From assembly GCA_046758865.1 (NCBI GenBank), contig JBHIBD010000087.1:1-7535 (forward strand): DNA of 7,535 bases, in the 5' to 3' direction. Shown in pieces: positions 6,281 through 7,535 of the stretch. The position numbers and the translations under genes are program-made. The notes beneath the pieces are model-generated. The model was not told the DNA's origin. It saw only the letters and a list, made by a program, of their open reading frames with translations, and did not search any database. The number at the start of each line of letters is the position of its first letter. Positions within the stretch are counted from its first letter, which is position 1. This DNA is from JBHIBD01 sp046758865 (GTDB lineage Bacteria; Planctomycetota; Brocadiia; Brocadiales; Bathyanammoxibiaceae).

Positions 6281-6310
6281 TGTAGCGTGCGAGCTTGCTC
6301 GCACGTTTGA
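6281..6310 (+). repeat. TGTAGCG REP-like hairpin, copy 3
   Basis: TGTAGCGT, variable GCG, AGCTTGCT, variable CGC, ACGTTTGA. The stem is CGTGCGAGC (6286-6294) and GCTCGCACG (6297-6305). It ends only 3 bases before the bioA Shine-Dalgarno AAAGGA (6314-6319), so if the leader is transcribed the hairpin sits directly upstream of the ribosome site. Confidence 0.75.
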
Positions 6311-6326
6311 TTGAAAGGAAATACGT

Positions 6327-7535
6327 ATGAAAGAGACCCTGATAAAAGAGACACACCTATTAGAAGAATGGGACAAGGCGTATGTCTGGCATCCGTTTAC
6401 CCAGATGAAGGACTTCTTGGAGGCAGAAAGGCCCATCGTAATAGAAGAGGCTGAGGGTGTGATTTTGAGGGACGTTCATGGTAACGAGTACATAGACGGC
6501 GTCTCCTCACTATGGTGCAACATCCACGGTCACCGCAATAGACACATAGACCAGGCCGTAAAGACCCAGCTAGACAAAGTGGCCCACTCCACTCTCTTAG
6601 GTCTATCCAGTGTACCCGCAGTGAAGCTTGCAAAGAGGCTGGTAGAGATAACACCCAGGGGGCTGAACAAGGTATTTTATTCGGACAATGGTTCTACTGC
6701 CGTAGAGGTGGCCTTGAAGATGTCGTTCCAGTACTGGCAGCAGACAGGCTCACCTGAGAAACAGAAGTTCATCGCCCTGGAGCACGGTTATCACGGCGAC
6801 ACACTGGGGGCTGTAGGTGTAGGGGGAATAAAATCATTCCACGGGCTTTATAAACCCCTACTCTTCCATACTACCTTCACCCCTGCACCTTACTGCTACA
6901 GGTGCCCATTGCACAAGGATTCCAGAGAGGCGTGCAGACTGGCCTGCCTGGAGGAGCTGGAAGAGATAATGGAAAATTCTTGTCGTGAGACCGCCGCACT
7001 AATAATGGAGCCGTTGGTACAGGGGGCAGGCGGGATGATTGTACACCCCCCTGGATTTCTAAGAGGTGTAAGGGAGTTATGCAGCAAATATAACGTCTTA
7101 CTCATTGCCGATGAGATAATGACCGGCTTCGGCAGGACCGGCAAGATGTTTGCCTGCGAGCATGAAGATGTGGTGCCAGACATTATGTGCCTGTCCAAGG
7201 GGATTAACGGGGGCTATATGCCCCTTGCCGCCACCCTCACTGCGGACAGGATTTATGGTGCATTCCTGGGAGATCAAGGCAAGAAATTCTTTCACGGCCA
7301 CACGTACACAGGCAACCCACTTGGGTGTGCCGCCGCCCTTGCCAGCCTGGAATTATTCGAGGATGAGCGCATACTGGAAAAACTTCAGCCAAAGATAAGG
7401 CTTTTCAGTAAGTCTTTGGGCAGTTTCCATGAACTAAAACACGTCGGGGACGTCCGCCACTTGGGGCTGATTGCTGGAATAGAGCTGGTAAAGGACAAGA
7501 GGACAAAGGAGGAGTTTTCGACGGAGGAGAAAATG
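6327..7535 (+). CDS. bioA: Adenosylmethionine-8-amino-7-oxononanoate aminotransferase, 3' end outside the window
   Basis: Transfers an amino group from SAM to KAPA to give DAPA, the penultimate step of biotin synthesis before DTB; a cytoplasmic class-III PLP aminotransferase. The 403 codons seen carry WHPFTQM (21-27) of the BioA substrate site, GVSSLWCNIHGH (58-69), SDNGSTAVE (119-127), HGYHGDT (153-159), EPLVQGAGGM (228-237), the PLP aspartate in ADEIMTGFGRTG (261-272; Asp262), the Schiff-base lysine Lys291 in LSKGINGGYMPL, and HGHTYTGNPLGCAAA (323-337). WHPFTQM together with the SSLWCN stretch distinguishes BioA from other class-III aminotransferases, and the CYRCP insert (190-194) is of the Bacillus-type branch. 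The usual length is about 450, so roughly 50 residues are missing. The ATG is preceded by AAAGGA at 7 nt. It is separated from upstream genes by the repeat-filled gap, so it likely starts its own transcript, though no clear promoter is visible. Confidence 0.93.
   Translation, partial: MKETLIKETHLLEEWDKAYVWHPFTQMKDFLEAERPIVIEEAEGVILRDVHGNEYIDGVSSLWCNIHGHRNRHIDQAVKTQLDKVAHSTLLGLSSVPAVKLAKRLVEITPRGLNKVFYSDNGSTAVEVALKMSFQYWQQTGSPEKQKFIALEHGYHGDTLGAVGVGGIKSFHGLYKPLLFHTTFTPAPYCYRCPLHKDSREACRLACLEELEEIMENSCRETAALIMEPLVQGAGGMIVHPPGFLRGVRELCSKYNVLLIADEIMTGFGRTGKMFACEHEDVVPDIMCLSKGINGGYMPLAATLTADRIYGAFLGDQGKKFFHGHTYTGNPLGCAAALASLELFEDERILEKLQPKIRLFSKSLGSFHELKHVGDVRHLGLIAGIELVKDKRTKEEFSTEEKM

Noticed and set aside
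6178..6310. CRISPR array
   Set aside because: Only three units, irregular spacing, one inverted, and the repeats themselves vary; no regular spacers and no cas genes.
5905..6354. 149-codon minus-strand frame across the repeat gap
   Set aside because: It reads through palindromic repeats and the end of the SAM hydrolase gene; composition follows the repeats and no family is recognisable.

Overview
The window is ordinary bacterial chromosome: dense, all genes on the + strand, with very short gaps or ATGA overlaps and no phage, plasmid or CRISPR signature. Base composition looks intermediate, and arginine AGG and isoleucine ATA codons are frequent. Palindromic REP-like elements fill one intergenic gap. 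An environmental anaerobe-type lineage such as a Brocadiales planctomycete or a Nitrospirota member would fit, but this is a low-confidence impression because no marker gene is present.

Positions 1-3122 hold a two-gene NAD salvage operon. A good sigma70-type promoter (48-76), overlapped by an inverted repeat and two direct repeats that could be an operator, precedes pncB (nicotinate phosphoribosyltransferase, GTG start at 121). pncB overlaps nadE (NAD+ synthase) by ATGA. Together they supply the first and last steps of the Preiss-Handler route. The nadE product keeps a full-length N-terminal glutaminase (nitrilase-like) domain, but the catalytic cysteine position is glycine, so the enzyme probably uses free ammonia.

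Positions 3254-6014 hold a tightly packed four-gene operon: a 59-residue cysteine-rich zinc-ribbon-like protein that is easily missed, a metallo-beta-lactamase-fold hydrolase with a Sec signal peptide (UlaG/UPF0173-like), a radical SAM enzyme of the AmmeMemoRadiSam (AmrS) family, and a SAM hydrolase (DUF62 / SAM hydroxide adenosyltransferase). Spacings are a 4-bp overlap, 1 bp and 4 bp. The joint function is not known to me. Two of the four proteins consume SAM.

Positions 6015-6326 carry no gene. The gap is packed with at least seven palindromes, including three copies of one hairpin family whose variable stem positions differ in a compensated way and a copy of the widespread GTCATTGCGAG...GAAGCAATCTC type of dispersed repeat.

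Positions 6327-7535 hold bioA (SAM-dependent DAPA aminotransferase of biotin synthesis), cut off by the window edge after 403 codons.
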